The notes under the pieces are model-generated. The model did no database searches and was not told where the DNA came from. It was given only the letters and a program-made list of their open reading frames with translations. 63,563 bases of DNA from Chlorobiota bacterium (GTDB lineage Bacteria > Bacteroidota > Chlorobiia > Chlorobiales > Chlorobiaceae): positions 1 through 63,563 of the forward strand of contig VGGK01000013.1 of assembly GCA_016868665.1 (NCBI GenBank). The letters are read 5' to 3'. Every line of letters starts with the position of its first letter. The stretch's first letter is position 1. This document shows positions 51,009 through 62,122 of this stretch, piece after piece. Position numbers and translations under genes: made by a program.

Positions 51009-52484
51009 TTACGGCAGGCATGTCGTGCCCATAAGATAGCGATCGCATTCGCGGGCTGCGGCACGGCCTTCGTTGATGGCCCAGACAACGAGGCTCTGGC
51101 CACGACGGGCGTCACCTGCCGCGAATATTCCCGGCTTGTTGGTCCGGCAGTTCGTTTCGTCGGCCCTGATGTTGCCTCGTCCGTCCTGTGTTATCTGCAA
51201 CTGCTGAAGCAGATTTTCCTCAGGCCCGATAAAACCCATGGCGAGCAGGACAAGCTGGGAGGGCAGAATCTCCTCGGTTCCCGAAACCGGTCGCGGAACG
51301 TAGCGGCCTTCATCCATAACCCATTCGACCTTTGAGACTTCGACGGCCTGTAACTCGCCAGTAGCATGATCGAGAAATTTCTTGGTCATCATGCAATAAC
51401 GGCGAGGATCCTCTCCCTGCAGGGCTGCGGCTTCCTCCTGGCCGTAGTCCACCTTGAAAACTTTCGGCCACTCCGGCCAGGGATTGTCGGGCTGACGTTC
51501 AAGCGCCGGTTTCGGCATGATTTCGAGCTGCACGACGCTTCTGCAACCCTGACGCAGCGAGGTTGCGACGCAGTCGGTACCGGTATCTCCGCCGCCGATG
51601 ACGATAACATCCTTTCCTTCCGCTGATATTTCAGGCTCCGTTGCGTCAAGCAGGGCTCGGGTACTCGAGCGAAGAAAGTCCATGGCGAAATGCACGCCGG
51701 TAAACGCGCGGCCTTCGACCGTCAGATCGCGAGGTTTTGTCGCGCCGGTGCAGAGCACCACCGCATCGAACTCTTCAAACAGTTTGTCCGCCGGGTAATC
51801 CACTCCGACTTCGGTGGAGGGCATGAAGGTTATCCCTTCGGCTTTCATGATGTTGACGCGGCGTTCAACGACAAGTGTCTTGTCGAGCTTCATGTTGGGA
51901 ATACCGTACATCATGAGCCCGCCGATGCGGTCGTCGCGCTCGAAAACAGTGACGCTGTGGCCGGCTTTGTTGAGCTGGTCGGCACATGCAAGGCCCGCCG
52001 GACCGGAGCCTATAACAGCAACCCGCTTGCCGGTCCGATGCGCGATAGTTTTCGGTTCGACCCACCCTTCGGCAAAGGCGTGCTCGATGATGGAACACTC
52101 GATATTCTTGATGGAAACCGGAGGTTCGACGATACCGAGCACACAGGATCCTTCACACGGCGCAGGACAGACCCTCCCGGTAAATTCCGGAAAGTTATTG
52201 GTTTTCATGAGCCGGTCGTAGGCTTCGCGCCAGAACCCGTTGTAAACGTAGTCGTTCCATTCCGGAATCAGGTTATGAATCGGACAGCCGCTGGCCATGC
52301 CGCTGAGCAGAAAGCCTGTATGGCAGTAAGGGGTTCCGCAATCCATACAGCGAGCACCCTGTTTCTGCAGATCGCTTGCCGCCATCTCTTCATGAAACTC
52401 GTTCCAGTCTTTTATCCTCTCCAGAGGCTCCCTGTCGGGAGGGAGGGCTCTCTGGAACTCCATGAAACCTTTAACTTTTCCCAT
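51009..52484 (-). CDS. gltD: Glutamate synthase small subunit
   Basis: 491-residue flavoprotein that passes NAD(P)H electrons to the large subunit. Iron-sulfur cysteines lie in [13 protein letters not shown] and [12 protein letters not shown]; the FAD site is [17 protein letters not shown], the second nucleotide site [17 protein letters not shown], and the C-terminal [17 protein letters not shown] completes the fold. Length is typical. It follows gltB (49-base gap) in one operon for ammonia assimilation. Confidence 0.96.
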   Translation of the reverse strand: MGKVKGFMEFQRALPPDREPLERIKDWNEFHEEMAASDLQKQGARCMDCGTPYCHTGFLLSGMASGCPIHNLIPEWNDYVYNGFWREAYDRLMKTNNFPEFTGRVCPAPCEGSCVLGIVEPPVSIKNIECSIIEHAFAEGWVEPKTIAHRTGKRVAVIGSGPAGLACADQLNKAGHSVTVFERDDRIGGLMMYGIPNMKLDKTLVVERRVNIMKAEGITFMPSTEVGVDYPADKLFEEFDAVVLCTGATKPRDLTVEGRAFTGVHFAMDFLRSSTRALLDATEPEISAEGKDVIVIGGGDTGTDCVATSLRQGCRSVVQLEIMPKPALERQPDNPWPEWPKVFKVDYGQEEAAALQGEDPRRYCMMTKKFLDHATGELQAVEVSKVEWVMDEGRYVPRPVSGTEEILPSQLVLLAMGFIGPEENLLQQLQITQDGRGNIRADETNCRTNKPGIFAAGDARRGQSLVVWAINEGRAAARECDRYLMGTTCLP

Positions 52485-52532
52485 AACTCTCGTTTAATAC
52501 TTGACCGGCACAGTTATCCTGCTGCACCGGAT

Positions 52533-55500
52533 TTAGTTTCCTGATACACGCGAAGGATCGTGAATGTTCTTTTCAAATGCTGCCATAACGGCTTCATCAC
52601 CGGTCATGCCGGCAAGTTCGACCTCTTTCATGGCTTCCATGGCACGTTTGTAATCGTGCGGCATTACCTTGACGAACCGCTGTTTCACTTCGGCCCAGCC
52701 ATCGAGAATGGACTCGCCAAGCGAACTGCCTGTAAGTTCCGTGTGCTTTTCAATGGCAGACTGCAGCGTTGCAAGTTCCATGGGATCGTCAACCGGGTAA
52801 AGGCCGACCATATCGTGGTTGCAGTTGTCGCTGAACGTTCCGTCCACATCATAGATATAAGCCACACCGCCGGACATGCCTGCAGCGAAGTTCCTTCCGG
52901 TAGGTCCGAGAACGATTACCGTGCCGCCGGTCATATATTCGCAGCCGTGGTCGCCGATAGCCTCGACAACCGCCTTGAGACCGCTGTTGCGCACGCAGAA
53001 GCGCTCCCCGGCCATACCTCTGATATAGGCTTCGCCTGATGTGGCTCCGTAGAAACCTACGTTACCGATAATGATGTTGTCTTCCGGCACAAACGTCGCT
53101 GTTCGCGGAGGATAGACCACTATTTTGCCTCCGGACAGCCCTTTGCCGACATAGTCGTTGGCGTCGCCTTCAAGTTCGAGGGTCATGCCGTTGGGAATGA
53201 AAGCGCCGAAACTCTGTCCGGCAGAACCGGTGAATTTCAGGTGGATGGTATCGTCAGGCAGACCTTTGGCACCGTAAGCCTTTGTGACTTCGTAGCCGGT
53301 GATGGTGCCGACAACCCTGTTCGTGTTGCTGATTGCCAGGTTACTGGTGACTTTTTCGCCGCGCCTGATAGCCGGCTCGCATATTGCAAGCAGCGTCCTG
53401 AGATCCAGGCTATCTTCAAGGCCATGATCCTGTTCCATTACACAGTACTGCGGAGCCTGCTCCGGAAGTTCCGGCTGGTAGAGAATCTTGGAAAGATCGA
53501 CACCACTGGCTTTCCAGTGGTCGATTGTTTTTTTCATGCCGAGCATCTCGGTACGTCCCACCAGTTCGTTGAGCGAGCGGACACCGAGACGCGCCATGTA
53601 TTCGCGTACGCCTTCGGCAAGGAAGCGCATGAAGTTCACCACATGTTCCGGCTTGCCCTTGAAGTTCTTGCGAAGCTCGGGATTCTGCGTCGCAACGCCG
53701 ACTGCACAGGAGTCGTTCTGACAGCAGCGGAGCATGATGCAGCCCATCACTACGAGCGTGGTGGTTGCGAAACCGAACTCTTCAGCGCCGAGCATGGCGG
53801 CAATAACAATATCGCGCGCTGTTTTCAGCTGTCCGTCTGCTTCAACGGTAATCCTGCTGCGCAGGTTGTTGAGCACGAGCGTCTGATGCGCTTCGGCAAG
53901 ACCGAGTTCCCATGGCATGCCTGCGTGCATGATGCTCGATATTGGCGAAGCACCGGTTCCGCCGTCATGGCCGCTGATCAGCACCACGTCTGCATGCGCT
54001 TTAGCCACGCCGGCAGCGATGGTGCCGACACCAACCGTGGAAACGAGTTTCACGTTGATACGGGCTTCGCGGTTGGCGTTCTTCAGGTCGTGAATGAGCT
54101 GTGCGAGATCCTCGATAGAGTAAATATCGTGATGTGGCGGCGGCGAAATAAGACCGACTCCGGGAGTCGAGTGACGTGTTCTGGCCACCCAGGGATAGAC
54201 TTTCGAACCCGGAAGCTGCCCGCCCTCGCCTGGCTTTGCGCCCTGGGCCATTTTAATCTGTATCTCGCTGGCATTTGCCAGATACTCGCTGGTGACGCCG
54301 AAACGGCCTGATGCAACCTGCTTGATGGCCGACATCCTCGAATCGCCGTTTGCATCCGGAACGAAACGGGCCGGATCTTCGCCGCCTTCTCCGGTATTGC
54401 TCTTGCCGCCGATGCGGTTCATTGCTATGGCCAGAGTCTCGTGCGCTTCCTGGCTGATCGAGCCATAGGACATGGCGCCGGTCTTGAAGCGTTTGAGAAT
54501 GCTCTCGACCGGTTCGACCTCGTCAAGAGGTACAGGGTTACGGGAAAACCTGATGTCCATCAGACCTCGGATGGTGCAGAGATGCTGGCTCTGGTCGTCT
54601 ATCAGGTTTTCATATTTCCTGAACAACTCATAGTTGCCTGTCCTGCAGGAATGCTGCAGAAGGTGTATGGCTTCGGGACTGAAAAGATGGTACTCCCCGC
54701 TATGCCGCCATTTGCGTTCTCCTCCTGCCTCGAGGCCGCGATCCACCTTGTTGCCCGAAGGAGGAAAAACCGAAGCATGCCGCCTGCGCGCCTCTTCGGC
54801 AACGGCATCGAGACCGATACCCTCGATTCTGGTTGGCGTACGGGTAAAATATGCGTCTACAAGCTGGCTGTTCAGACCGACAGCTTCGAATATCTGCGAA
54901 CCGCGGTAGCTCTGGATGGTGGAAATCCCCATCTTGGCCATGGTTTTCACTACTCCCTTGACAGCAGCCTTGATATAGTTTTTGACCGCGGTTTTTTCTT
55001 CCATGACAAGCTGTCCGGAACCGATGAGGGATCGGATGGTTTCAAATGCCATATAGGGGTTGACCGCTCCGGCGCCATACCCGATAAGCATGGCAAAATG
55101 GTGTACCGTTCTGGGTTCTGCGGACTCGAGCACAAGCCCGACCTTCGTACGCAGTCCTGCGTTGATAAGGAAGTTGTGAAGACCTGAAACAGCAAGCAGA
55201 GCCGGAATCGGCGCGCGGTCTTTTTCAATTTCTCCCTTGTCGGAAAGAATAATGAGGTTCACCCCTTTTGCGGCAGCCTGCTCCGACTGGCGATACAGAT
55301 CCTGCATAGCGCGCTCGATGCCTTTGCCGTCATGTTCGACGTCGTAGAAAATCGGCAGCGTAACGGCCCTGAAGCCCGGCTTGTCGATACCGCGGATCTT
55401 TTCGAGATCGGGGTTTGACATTACCGGATAAGGCAGGCGGAGCCTGCGGCAGTTGAGTTCTTCGGAATCGAGAAGATTGCCTTCGGTGCCGAGCATGACC

Positions 55501-57134
55501 GTAGTCGACGTAATTATCTCCTCCCTGAGCGAATCGATAGGCGGATTGGTGACCTGGGCGAAAAGCTGCTTGAAGTAATCGTAGAGCAGCTTCGGCTTGT
55601 TGGAAAGCACGGCAAGCGGCGTATCGTTGCCCATCGAGCCTACAAGTTCCACGCCGTTGCGGGCCATAGGCATGATCTGCAGCGAGATATCTTCCTGGGT
55701 ATAGCCGAAAACCTTCTGGCGCGCCGTCAGGCTGTACTTGTCTTCGTCCGGATTCTTCATGAGCGGATGGTCCGGCAGTGTCTCAAGGTCGATCATATTC
55801 CGGCCGATCCACTCGGCATAGGGCTCTGCCGATGCGATGGTACGCTTGATCTCTTCATCGGAGATAATGCGTCCCTCGGCGGTATCGACAAGGAACATGC
55901 GACCGGGCTGGAGGCGATCCTTGCGGAGAATCCGCTCTGGCTCTATATCGAGAACACCGACTTCCGAAGCCATGATGACAAGGTCATCCCTTGTAATATA
56001 GTAGCGCGACGGACGCAGACCGTTCCTGTCGAGCACGGCACCGATCTGCGTGCCGTCGGTAAAGGCTACCGAAGCGGGACCGTCCCAGGGCTCCATCAGG
56101 CAGCTGTGGTATTCGTAAAACGATTTTTTCACTGGATCCATGGCCTTGTTCGCGGCCCATGGCTCGGGAATGATCATCATCGCCGCATGAGCAAGCGAGC
56201 GGCCGGAAAGCACGAGAAATTCGAACACGTTGTCGAGAATTCCCGAATCGCTTCCGTCCTCGAGAATGACGGGCTTGATATCCTCGATAGCGTCGCCGAA
56301 TATCTTCGAGGCAATATTCTTCTCCCTCGCCTTCATCCAGTTCACGTTGCCTCGCAGCGTATTGATCTCTCCGTTATGACTGAGAAAGCGGTAAGGATGG
56401 GCGCGATCCCAGCTCGGGAAGGTATTTGTGCTGAAACGCGAATGCACCATGGCGATGGCGCTCTCCATATCGGGATCGTAGAGTTCAGGATAGAACTCGC
56501 CTACCTGCTCGGGAAGCAGCATGCCCTTATAGACGATGGTTCTGCACGAAAGACTCGAGAAGTAGAAATAGCTGCTCCCAAGAATGCCTGCCGTGTATTT
56601 AACCCTCTTGGTTATCCTGCGGCGAATGATGTAGAGCTTTCGCTCGAATTCGAGTTCCGAGGTGACGTCCCTGCCTCTTCCCACGAAAAGCTGCTTGACC
56701 ACAGGCTCTTCCGATCTGGCTGTTTCGCCGAGCGAGGAGTTGTCGGTAGGAACCTTCCTGAAACCGAGAAATTTCTGCCCCTCGGCCTGGATCATCTGAC
56801 GGCAGATATCCTCTATGGCACGGCGCTGGGATATATCGGGAGGAAGAAACACCATGCCGACACCGTAGTGCTTCTCCTCGGGAAGTTCGATATTGCGTTC
56901 GGCACAGACCCGTCGAAGAAATTTGTCGGGAACCTGCAGGAGAATGCCCGCACCGTCTCCGGTATTTTTTTCGCAGCCGCAGGCGCCGCGATGCTTGAGA
57001 TTCTCGTTGATCTGAAGCCCCTGTTCAACAATGGCATGTGAGCGGACCCCTTTGATGTGAGCCACGAAACCCACACCGCAGGCATCATGCTCGAACTGAG
57101 AATCGTACAGCCCCGATGTAAACTTGTCATTCAT
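52533..57134 (-). CDS. gltB: Glutamate synthase large subunit
   Basis: 1533-residue enzyme making two glutamates from glutamine and 2-oxoglutarate. The N-terminal class II amidotransferase begins at the catalytic Cys in [10 protein letters not shown] after a short propeptide (from about residue 20). The central and FMN domains include [14 protein letters not shown], the [3Fe-4S] cysteines in [19 protein letters not shown] (within 20 residues) and the C-terminal beta-helix ([20 protein letters not shown]). ATG at 57134 is chosen over 57167 because it leaves a propeptide of normal size. First gene of gltB-gltD. Confidence 0.97.
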   Translation of the reverse strand: MNDKFTSGLYDSQFEHDACGVGFVAHIKGVRSHAIVEQGLQINENLKHRGACGCEKNTGDGAGILLQVPDKFLRRVCAERNIELPEEKHYGVGMVFLPPDISQRRAIEDICRQMIQAEGQKFLGFRKVPTDNSSLGETARSEEPVVKQLFVGRGRDVTSELEFERKLYIIRRRITKRVKYTAGILGSSYFYFSSLSCRTIVYKGMLLPEQVGEFYPELYDPDMESAIAMVHSRFSTNTFPSWDRAHPYRFLSHNGEINTLRGNVNWMKAREKNIASKIFGDAIEDIKPVILEDGSDSGILDNVFEFLVLSGRSLAHAAMMIIPEPWAANKAMDPVKKSFYEYHSCLMEPWDGPASVAFTDGTQIGAVLDRNGLRPSRYYITRDDLVIMASEVGVLDIEPERILRKDRLQPGRMFLVDTAEGRIISDEEIKRTIASAEPYAEWIGRNMIDLETLPDHPLMKNPDEDKYSLTARQKVFGYTQEDISLQIMPMARNGVELVGSMGNDTPLAVLSNKPKLLYDYFKQLFAQVTNPPIDSLREEIITSTTVMLGTEGNLLDSEELNCRRLRLPYPVMSNPDLEKIRGIDKPGFRAVTLPIFYDVEHDGKGIERAMQDLYRQSEQAAAKGVNLIILSDKGEIEKDRAPIPALLAVSGLHNFLINAGLRTKVGLVLESAEPRTVHHFAMLIGYGAGAVNPYMAFETIRSLIGSGQLVMEEKTAVKNYIKAAVKGVVKTMAKMGISTIQSYRGSQIFEAVGLNSQLVDAYFTRTPTRIEGIGLDAVAEEARRRHASVFPPSGNKVDRGLEAGGERKWRHSGEYHLFSPEAIHLLQHSCRTGNYELFRKYENLIDDQSQHLCTIRGLMDIRFSRNPVPLDEVEPVESILKRFKTGAMSYGSISQEAHETLAIAMNRIGGKSNTGEGGEDPARFVPDANGDSRMSAIKQVASGRFGVTSEYLANASEIQIKMAQGAKPGEGGQLPGSKVYPWVARTRHSTPGVGLISPPPHHDIYSIEDLAQLIHDLKNANREARINVKLVSTVGVGTIAAGVAKAHADVVLISGHDGGTGASPISSIMHAGMPWELGLAEAHQTLVLNNLRSRITVEADGQLKTARDIVIAAMLGAEEFGFATTTLVVMGCIMLRCCQNDSCAVGVATQNPELRKNFKGKPEHVVNFMRFLAEGVREYMARLGVRSLNELVGRTEMLGMKKTIDHWKASGVDLSKILYQPELPEQAPQYCVMEQDHGLEDSLDLRTLLAICEPAIRRGEKVTSNLAISNTNRVVGTITGYEVTKAYGAKGLPDDTIHLKFTGSAGQSFGAFIPNGMTLELEGDANDYVGKGLSGGKIVVYPPRTATFVPEDNIIIGNVGFYGATSGEAYIRGMAGERFCVRNSGLKAVVEAIGDHGCEYMTGGTVIVLGPTGRNFAAGMSGGVAYIYDVDGTFSDNCNHDMVGLYPVDDPMELATLQSAIEKHTELTGSSLGESILDGWAEVKQRFVKVMPHDYKRAMEAMKEVELAGMTGDEAVMAAFEKNIHDPSRVSGN

Positions 57135-57258
57135 ATTTTCAGGCACAACTCGTCTATAAAATTTCAAAAAAAGGGCATCTGCTGAATTGACGTGCAGAAT
57201 ATAAGGTTTTTTTCAATAATACATTTTCCAAAACCCCATCGACACCATTGCTTATCCC

Positions 57259-58002
57259 TTACGCTTTCGCCTGCCCGGCAACGGCCTGCACGGCCTTCTG
57301 TATTGCCTCCTGATCGCCGAGATAGTAGCTCTTCAGCGGCTTCAGATCGTCGTCAAGCTCGTATACGAGCGGAATCCCGGTCGGAATGTTCAGTCCGACA
57401 ATATCCTCCTCGGAAATGTTGTCGAGATACATGACGAGAGCCCGAAGCGAATTTCCATGGGCGACGATCAGCACCCGTTTGCCTTTGCGGATTTCCGGTG
57501 CGATGGTCTCGTGCCATATCGGCAGAAAGCGCGCGACCGTATCTTTCAGACATTCGGAAAGCGGCATTTCGTCTTCGGCAAGCCCGGCGTACCGGGGATC
57601 GCTTCCGGGATACCGTTCATCTGTTTTTTCAAGAGCCGGCGGAGGGGTATCGTAGCTTCTCCTCCAGACAAGCACCTGTTCCTCGCCGTACTTGCGGGAG
57701 GTCTCGGACTTGTTCAGTCCCTGCAGCGCACCGTAATGCCGTTCGTTCAGCCTCCAGCTTTTGAAAACGGGAAGCCACATCAGGTCCATGGCGTCAAGAG
57801 CGTTCCATAGCGTTCTGATCGCCCTCTTGAGCACAGAGGTATACGCCATGTCGAATGTCAGGCCTGCATCTTTCATGGTATTGCCTGCGGCAGATGCCTC
57901 GCGCCTGCCGTTGTCCGTCAGATCTATATCATGCCATCCGGTAAAACGGTTTTCCAGGTTCCACTGGCTCTCTCCATGGCGCAGCAAGACAAGTTTTATC
58001 AT
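57259..58002 (-). CDS. gpmA: 2,3-bisphosphoglycerate-dependent phosphoglycerate mutase
   Basis: 247-residue glycolytic/gluconeogenic mutase. The catalytic His lies in [17 protein letters not shown] (phosphohistidine), the second active-site block in [15 protein letters not shown], and the C-terminal His in [16 protein letters not shown]. Length matches the dimeric/tetrameric dPGM family. AGGGAG six to seven bases before the ATG is a good Shine-Dalgarno. Part of the same carbon flow as fbp. Confidence 0.96.
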   Translation of the reverse strand: MIKLVLLRHGESQWNLENRFTGWHDIDLTDNGRREASAAGNTMKDAGLTFDMAYTSVLKRAIRTLWNALDAMDLMWLPVFKSWRLNERHYGALQGLNKSETSRKYGEEQVLVWRRSYDTPPPALEKTDERYPGSDPRYAGLAEDEMPLSECLKDTVARFLPIWHETIAPEIRKGKRVLIVAHGNSLRALVMYLDNISEEDIVGLNIPTGIPLVYELDDDLKPLKSYYLGDQEAIQKAVQAVAGQAKA

Positions 58003-58444
58003 AACGGCTCCCTTTATTATTTAAGGATAAGTTGCTTCGTGCAGAAAAAGCTCTCCACATTTTCAGTCAAGTCATGCAATTTACTATTCTCACTCACTTT
58101 TCTCAAACGGCATAACATGTCCCCCGGATTTTATCGGCAGCGGCCGGGGCATCCGCAATACCAGAGGGAAGGAGCATCACTGTCAATCGTCAAAACCCCA
58201 TTTCGTCCATGAAAATCCGGAAACGGAGAAAAACGGCAGCAACATGCAGAAAAGATTCCATCTTCAGGATCGCACAACGACCAAGAAATAAAGCTTCGCT
58301 GTAGATTAATAGCATGAAATATTCTATCTTATATAATTTTGGCAGCAGGCGGACAGCTACCAATACAGAACACAGAAGAAGCCAGCCGGCATCCGGATCC
58401 ACCGGAAGCCGTGAACTGCTATTTACACCGGAAGAATACAGACA
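58003..58444. other. 442-bp divergent intergenic region
   Basis: Lies between gpmA (minus) and the nitronate monooxygenase-like gene (plus). A consensus -10 box TATAAT at 58332-58337 points to the plus-strand gene, but no matching -35 box is found at 16-18 bases. No gene, riboswitch or repeat recognised. Confidence 0.4.
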
Positions 58445-59704
58445 ATGATCGTAGACAATTTCAGGTTACAGTTAGGCGGCAGAGAGTACGTTCCTATCGT
58501 TATCGGAGGTATGGGCGTCAACATATCAACCACCGAACTCGCCCTTGCAGCCGAGCGGCTTGGCGGCATAGGACATATTTCTGATGCCGAAGTCGGTTAC
58601 GTCTGCGATCAGATTTTCAGTACGACCTATACAATCAGGAAAAGAAAAAAGTACGCCATCTATAGCAACAACCCTGATAAATCAGCAGTGCTGTTCGATC
58701 TTGAAGAGATTGCCGAAGCTCAGAAAAAGTACATTGCATACACGGTTTCACAGAAAACCGGCAAAGGCGCGGTGTTTCTCAACTGCATGGAGAAACTCAC
58801 CATGAACAATGCGTCAGAAACGCTGAAAGTGAGGCTTGAATCGGCGATGGAAGCCGGAATCGACGGACTGACGCTCGCCGCGGGACTGAACCTTCGTACG
58901 CTTGACCTCATTCAGGATCATCCCCGATTCAGAGATGTAAAAATCGGCATCATCATATCATCGGTAAGAGCGCTCGCCATATTCCTCAAACGCGCCGTCC
59001 GTCTGAACCGGCTGCCGGACTACATCATAGTCGAAGGACCGCTCGCTGGCGGACACCTGGGATTCGGACCACTCGACTGGCACACTTTCGATCTCAGAAC
59101 CATCGTTACGGAGGTGCTCGACTTCCTGAAAAAGGAGGAACTCCGGATTCCGGTCATACCTGCAGGCGGCATCTTCACCGGTACCGATGCGGCCGACTAT
59201 CTCACCATGGGCGCTTCCGCCGTTCAGGTTGCAACACGCTTCACCATTTCAAAGGAAGCCGGACTGCCGGCAGCAGTCAAGCAGGAATACATCAGAGCGG
59301 AGGAAAAGGATATCGTTGTAAACATGGCTTCCACCACAGGCTACCCCATGCGCATGCTGGTGAACTCACCGACACTCTCATACACCATCAAGCCTAACTG
59401 CGAGGGTCTCGGATATCTGCTGGAGAACGGCGGCAAATGCACCTATATCGATGCCTACTACAAAGCCATGGCAGTGAGAAAGCCCGGTGAAAAAATGACC
59501 CCGACAGAAAAAACCTGCCTCTGCACGGGTATGGCCCGCTACGACTGCTGGACCTGCGGACACATGACCTACAGGCTCAAAGACACAACTAACCGGCTTG
59601 ACGACGGTTCATGGCAGCTTCCTTCGGCAGAAGCTATCTTTCTCGACTACCAGTTCAGCAAGGATCAGGAGATCCGGCTTCCTGAACGTGAAGAAAACGC
59701 ATAA
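58445..59704 (+). CDS. Nitronate monooxygenase-like flavin oxidoreductase with a cysteine-rich tail
   Basis: 419-residue TIM-barrel FMN protein of the 2-nitropropane dioxygenase/FabK-like family. Flavin phosphate and substrate motifs: VIGGMGVNISTTELALAAE, VEGPLAGGHLGFG and VIPAGGIFTGTDAADYL with GASAVQVATRF. The barrel is followed by a C-terminal region with six cysteines (GKCTYID, TCLCTGMARYDCWTCG), which may bind a metal or cluster and is not part of classical nitronate monooxygenases. True substrate unknown; related enzymes in anaerobes are annotated only by fold. Confidence 0.82.
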   Translation: MIVDNFRLQLGGREYVPIVIGGMGVNISTTELALAAERLGGIGHISDAEVGYVCDQIFSTTYTIRKRKKYAIYSNNPDKSAVLFDLEEIAEAQKKYIAYTVSQKTGKGAVFLNCMEKLTMNNASETLKVRLESAMEAGIDGLTLAAGLNLRTLDLIQDHPRFRDVKIGIIISSVRALAIFLKRAVRLNRLPDYIIVEGPLAGGHLGFGPLDWHTFDLRTIVTEVLDFLKKEELRIPVIPAGGIFTGTDAADYLTMGASAVQVATRFTISKEAGLPAAVKQEYIRAEEKDIVVNMASTTGYPMRMLVNSPTLSYTIKPNCEGLGYLLENGGKCTYIDAYYKAMAVRKPGEKMTPTEKTCLCTGMARYDCWTCGHMTYRLKDTTNRLDDGSWQLPSAEAIFLDYQFSKDQEIRLPEREENA

Positions 59705-59779
59705 ACTTTTTTTTCGTTACATTGCCATAAAGAAGCACCTGAAAAAGTTCCGTTAATCCACGATCATCAGGCTTCCGGC

Positions 59780-60799
59780 ATGAAACGAAAAGCTACCGTT
59801 CTCCTTGGTTCAGCACTTGCGGCGTTTCTGCTTCTTGCAGGCGTGTTCACCATAAACCAGCTTGCCGCATTCAGCGAACTGCTCAGCCGCGTTCACCCTT
59901 ATGCAGGGTACGGGTTTCTTGTCATCTCCTCGGCAATCATCATATTCTCCCTGCTTCTGGTCATCCTCTTTTTCAGAAAGCCAAAGCACCCACGGCTGCC
60001 ATTGAACGAAACCGCTAAAGATTTTCCGTTTTACGTGAACTATCTCTGCATGACGCTTCCCGCTCACCCCCTGCACAACGAACCGTTACGCAAGGAAAAG
60101 GATCTTCGCTGGCTTCGTGCAAACCTCAAACTGCTCGAAGTCGATTCGCTCAATACGATAAAACAGATCGCCACAAAGAACTTTTTCGTGGGCGCCTTTG
60201 CGCAGAACACCTCCTACGGCACCACAACGTCACTTAAAAACATACTCAAGGCGGTGTGGAACACCTACACCATCCATCACCGCAACCATAACGCGATGGA
60301 GTTCGCTGCGCTTGTCCGCTCGGTATACGCATGCCTGCCGCTTTCAGACTTCAAAAAGGACGATATACCGGCACACATCAAGCCGATCATCCAGTCCTCA
60401 TTCAGCAATACGCTATCGTCGCTTCTGCCGGGCGGCAACCTGCTCACGCCCTTTTTCATGAACCTTTTTCTTGCCGGAGCCACCAACACCTACCTCACCT
60501 GTCTGTCCGGCATCATCGCCATCCGTCACTGCCAGGTGGTATCCGAAGAAGACCGCAGGGAAATCGTTCAGCAAAGCATGTTCGAAGCATCCTTCATGCT
60601 GAAGGAAATCGTGCGTGAATGCAACCCGGTACTCTCGGTAACCATCAGCAATGCCGTCAAGAAAGCAGGCATAGAAAGCCTCGATACCGTGCAGGCCCCG
60701 TCGGTAGGCAGCAACATCGCCCAGGACATCGTCTCCCATCTGGCCACATCCCTGAAAAGCATCATTCGGGAAAACATTGCGGTAGAGAAGGGGGAATGA
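59780..60799 (+). CDS. Hypothetical membrane protein
   Basis: 339 residues, not assigned to a family with confidence. Two N-terminal membrane segments (residues about 7-27, VLLGSALAAFLLLAGVF; and 43-66, YGFLVISSAIIIFSLLLVI) anchor a mostly helical cytoplasmic or periplasmic domain. A conserved-looking block (NFFVGAFAQNTSYGTTTS) and a hydrophobic helix near residue 220-250 (LTPFFMNLFLAGATNTYL) recall DUF697-like proteins. It follows the flavoprotein gene by 75 bases on the same strand. Function unknown. Confidence 0.6.
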   Translation: MKRKATVLLGSALAAFLLLAGVFTINQLAAFSELLSRVHPYAGYGFLVISSAIIIFSLLLVILFFRKPKHPRLPLNETAKDFPFYVNYLCMTLPAHPLHNEPLRKEKDLRWLRANLKLLEVDSLNTIKQIATKNFFVGAFAQNTSYGTTTSLKNILKAVWNTYTIHHRNHNAMEFAALVRSVYACLPLSDFKKDDIPAHIKPIIQSSFSNTLSSLLPGGNLLTPFFMNLFLAGATNTYLTCLSGIIAIRHCQVVSEEDRREIVQQSMFEASFMLKEIVRECNPVLSVTISNAVKKAGIESLDTVQAPSVGSNIAQDIVSHLATSLKSIIRENIAVEKGE

Positions 60800-60959
60800 A
60801 TAAGAAGACAGCTGATGAGAGATTGGAGTCGGGAGATTGGATGAGTAGGAGTTATAAGCCGCAGGTGGCGGCGATCGGTTAATGCGACAGTGTAGAAATA
60901 TTCAACGAGGCAGGCAAGGCATGTTTGTTTTCGCTGATGAAAAAATGGTGAGCAGCCGA

Positions 60960-61388
60960 TCAGCTTCCTGCATTTTCATCGATTCTGACCATTAAAAATG
61001 TTTTTCGACCCCACCACAACCAGAGTTTCAGGATATCGGGATCGGCTCCGTTGATTTCAGCTATCTCCTGGCAACTCAGACCGAACATCTCTGCGAACAG
61101 AACAGCCAGCTTGATATCGTCATAATAATAGCCCGAAGAGTCGTCCTGCAGATCTTTCGACTCGCCGCATCCTGCCGCAAGAAAACACGAGAAAAGGTCG
61201 ATGCAGAAATTACTGAAATAGTATGCCCTGAACCGCTTGAACAGCTCGTGTACGGTGGTATATGCCCCTGCATCGCGGTAAGTGAGCAGAACAAGTTCCC
61301 TGGCAAGAATCTTTGAACTCGTCATCCGGAACGCAAGATGATATATCTTGTCCTGCAAGTCAAATACGTTTCTGCATGGCTCGTCCAT
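60960..61388 (-). CDS. Degenerate sigma-70-like (ECF) protein
   Basis: 142 residues with the outline of an ECF sigma factor. The N-terminal region (DKIYHLAFRMTSSKILA, then RELVLLTYRDA) resembles region 2, and the C-terminal region (KLAVLFAEMFGLSCQEIAEI, then LKLWLWWGRKTFL) resembles region 4 with its helix-turn-helix. Region 2 lacks the acidic and aromatic positions usual for core binding and promoter melting, and region 4 is shortened, so it may be a non-canonical sigma, an anti-sigma decoy or a decaying gene. The middle contains three cysteines. No anti-sigma gene is adjacent. Confidence 0.55.
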   Translation of the reverse strand: MDEPCRNVFDLQDKIYHLAFRMTSSKILARELVLLTYRDAGAYTTVHELFKRFRAYYFSNFCIDLFSCFLAAGCGESKDLQDDSSGYYYDDIKLAVLFAEMFGLSCQEIAEINGADPDILKLWLWWGRKTFLMVRIDENAGS

Positions 61389-61543
61389 ATAACCTCCTCA
61401 TTTCATGCGGTTATAAACGACAGCTACGTAAATTAACCGAAAATTCCGTGAACAGATTAACGTATTGGGGATATTGTTTTCACGGTAAAAATTAATGTAC
61501 CTTTTTTTTCCAAACCAACCTAATTAATCTGCCGCTCAGACAG

Positions 61544-62002
61544 TTACGGTTGACGAAGCTGGCGGAAAAAATCCTGAAGCAGTTCACGGCACCTGCCTTC
61601 CAGGATGCCGCCTATCACTTCCGGCTGATGGTTCAGTTCCCTGCAACCGGTGATATTGAGTACGGTACCCGATGCACCCATCTTCGGATCGTAGGCACCA
61701 AAGATTACCCGACCGACTTTTGCGTTCACGATTGCTCCGGCACACATGGGACAGGGCTCCATGGTGACAGCAAGCGTGCAGTCGTTGAGGTATTTGCTGT
61801 CGAGCGTAGCCATGGCGGAGGTGAGCGCGATCATTTCGGCGTGCGCCGTGGCATCCATCAGCGCCTCAACCTGATTATACCCTTTTCCGGCTATGTTGCC
61901 ATTGCCGTCGAATACAACTGCTCCAACAGGCACCTCTTTTTTTTCATATGCTTTCATCGCCTCCCTGAGAGCCTGCTCCATATAAAAGTTCAGATTGTGC
62001 AT
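61544..62002 (-). CDS. tadA: tRNA-specific adenosine deaminase
   Basis: 152-residue zinc deaminase converting A34 to inosine in tRNA-Arg(ACG). The zinc/catalytic motif is HAEMIAL (His and Glu) with PCPMCAGAI (two Cys). N-terminal ALREAMKAYEKKEVPVGA and the YDPKMGASG loop are as in the family. Length normal. Divergent from sucC. Confidence 0.93.
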   Translation of the reverse strand: MHNLNFYMEQALREAMKAYEKKEVPVGAVVFDGNGNIAGKGYNQVEALMDATAHAEMIALTSAMATLDSKYLNDCTLAVTMEPCPMCAGAIVNAKVGRVIFGAYDPKMGASGTVLNITGCRELNHQPEVIGGILEGRCRELLQDFFRQLRQP

Positions 62003-62122
62003 ACATCGCGGGTTAAAGCTTTAGTAAACAGGTAAAATTTACTATACTGGGGTTTTCCTTTCCTGATTTTTCCGGCTTTACGGCCGGGCGATATCAATCA
62101 TCCATCATACAGCTGAGGTAAT

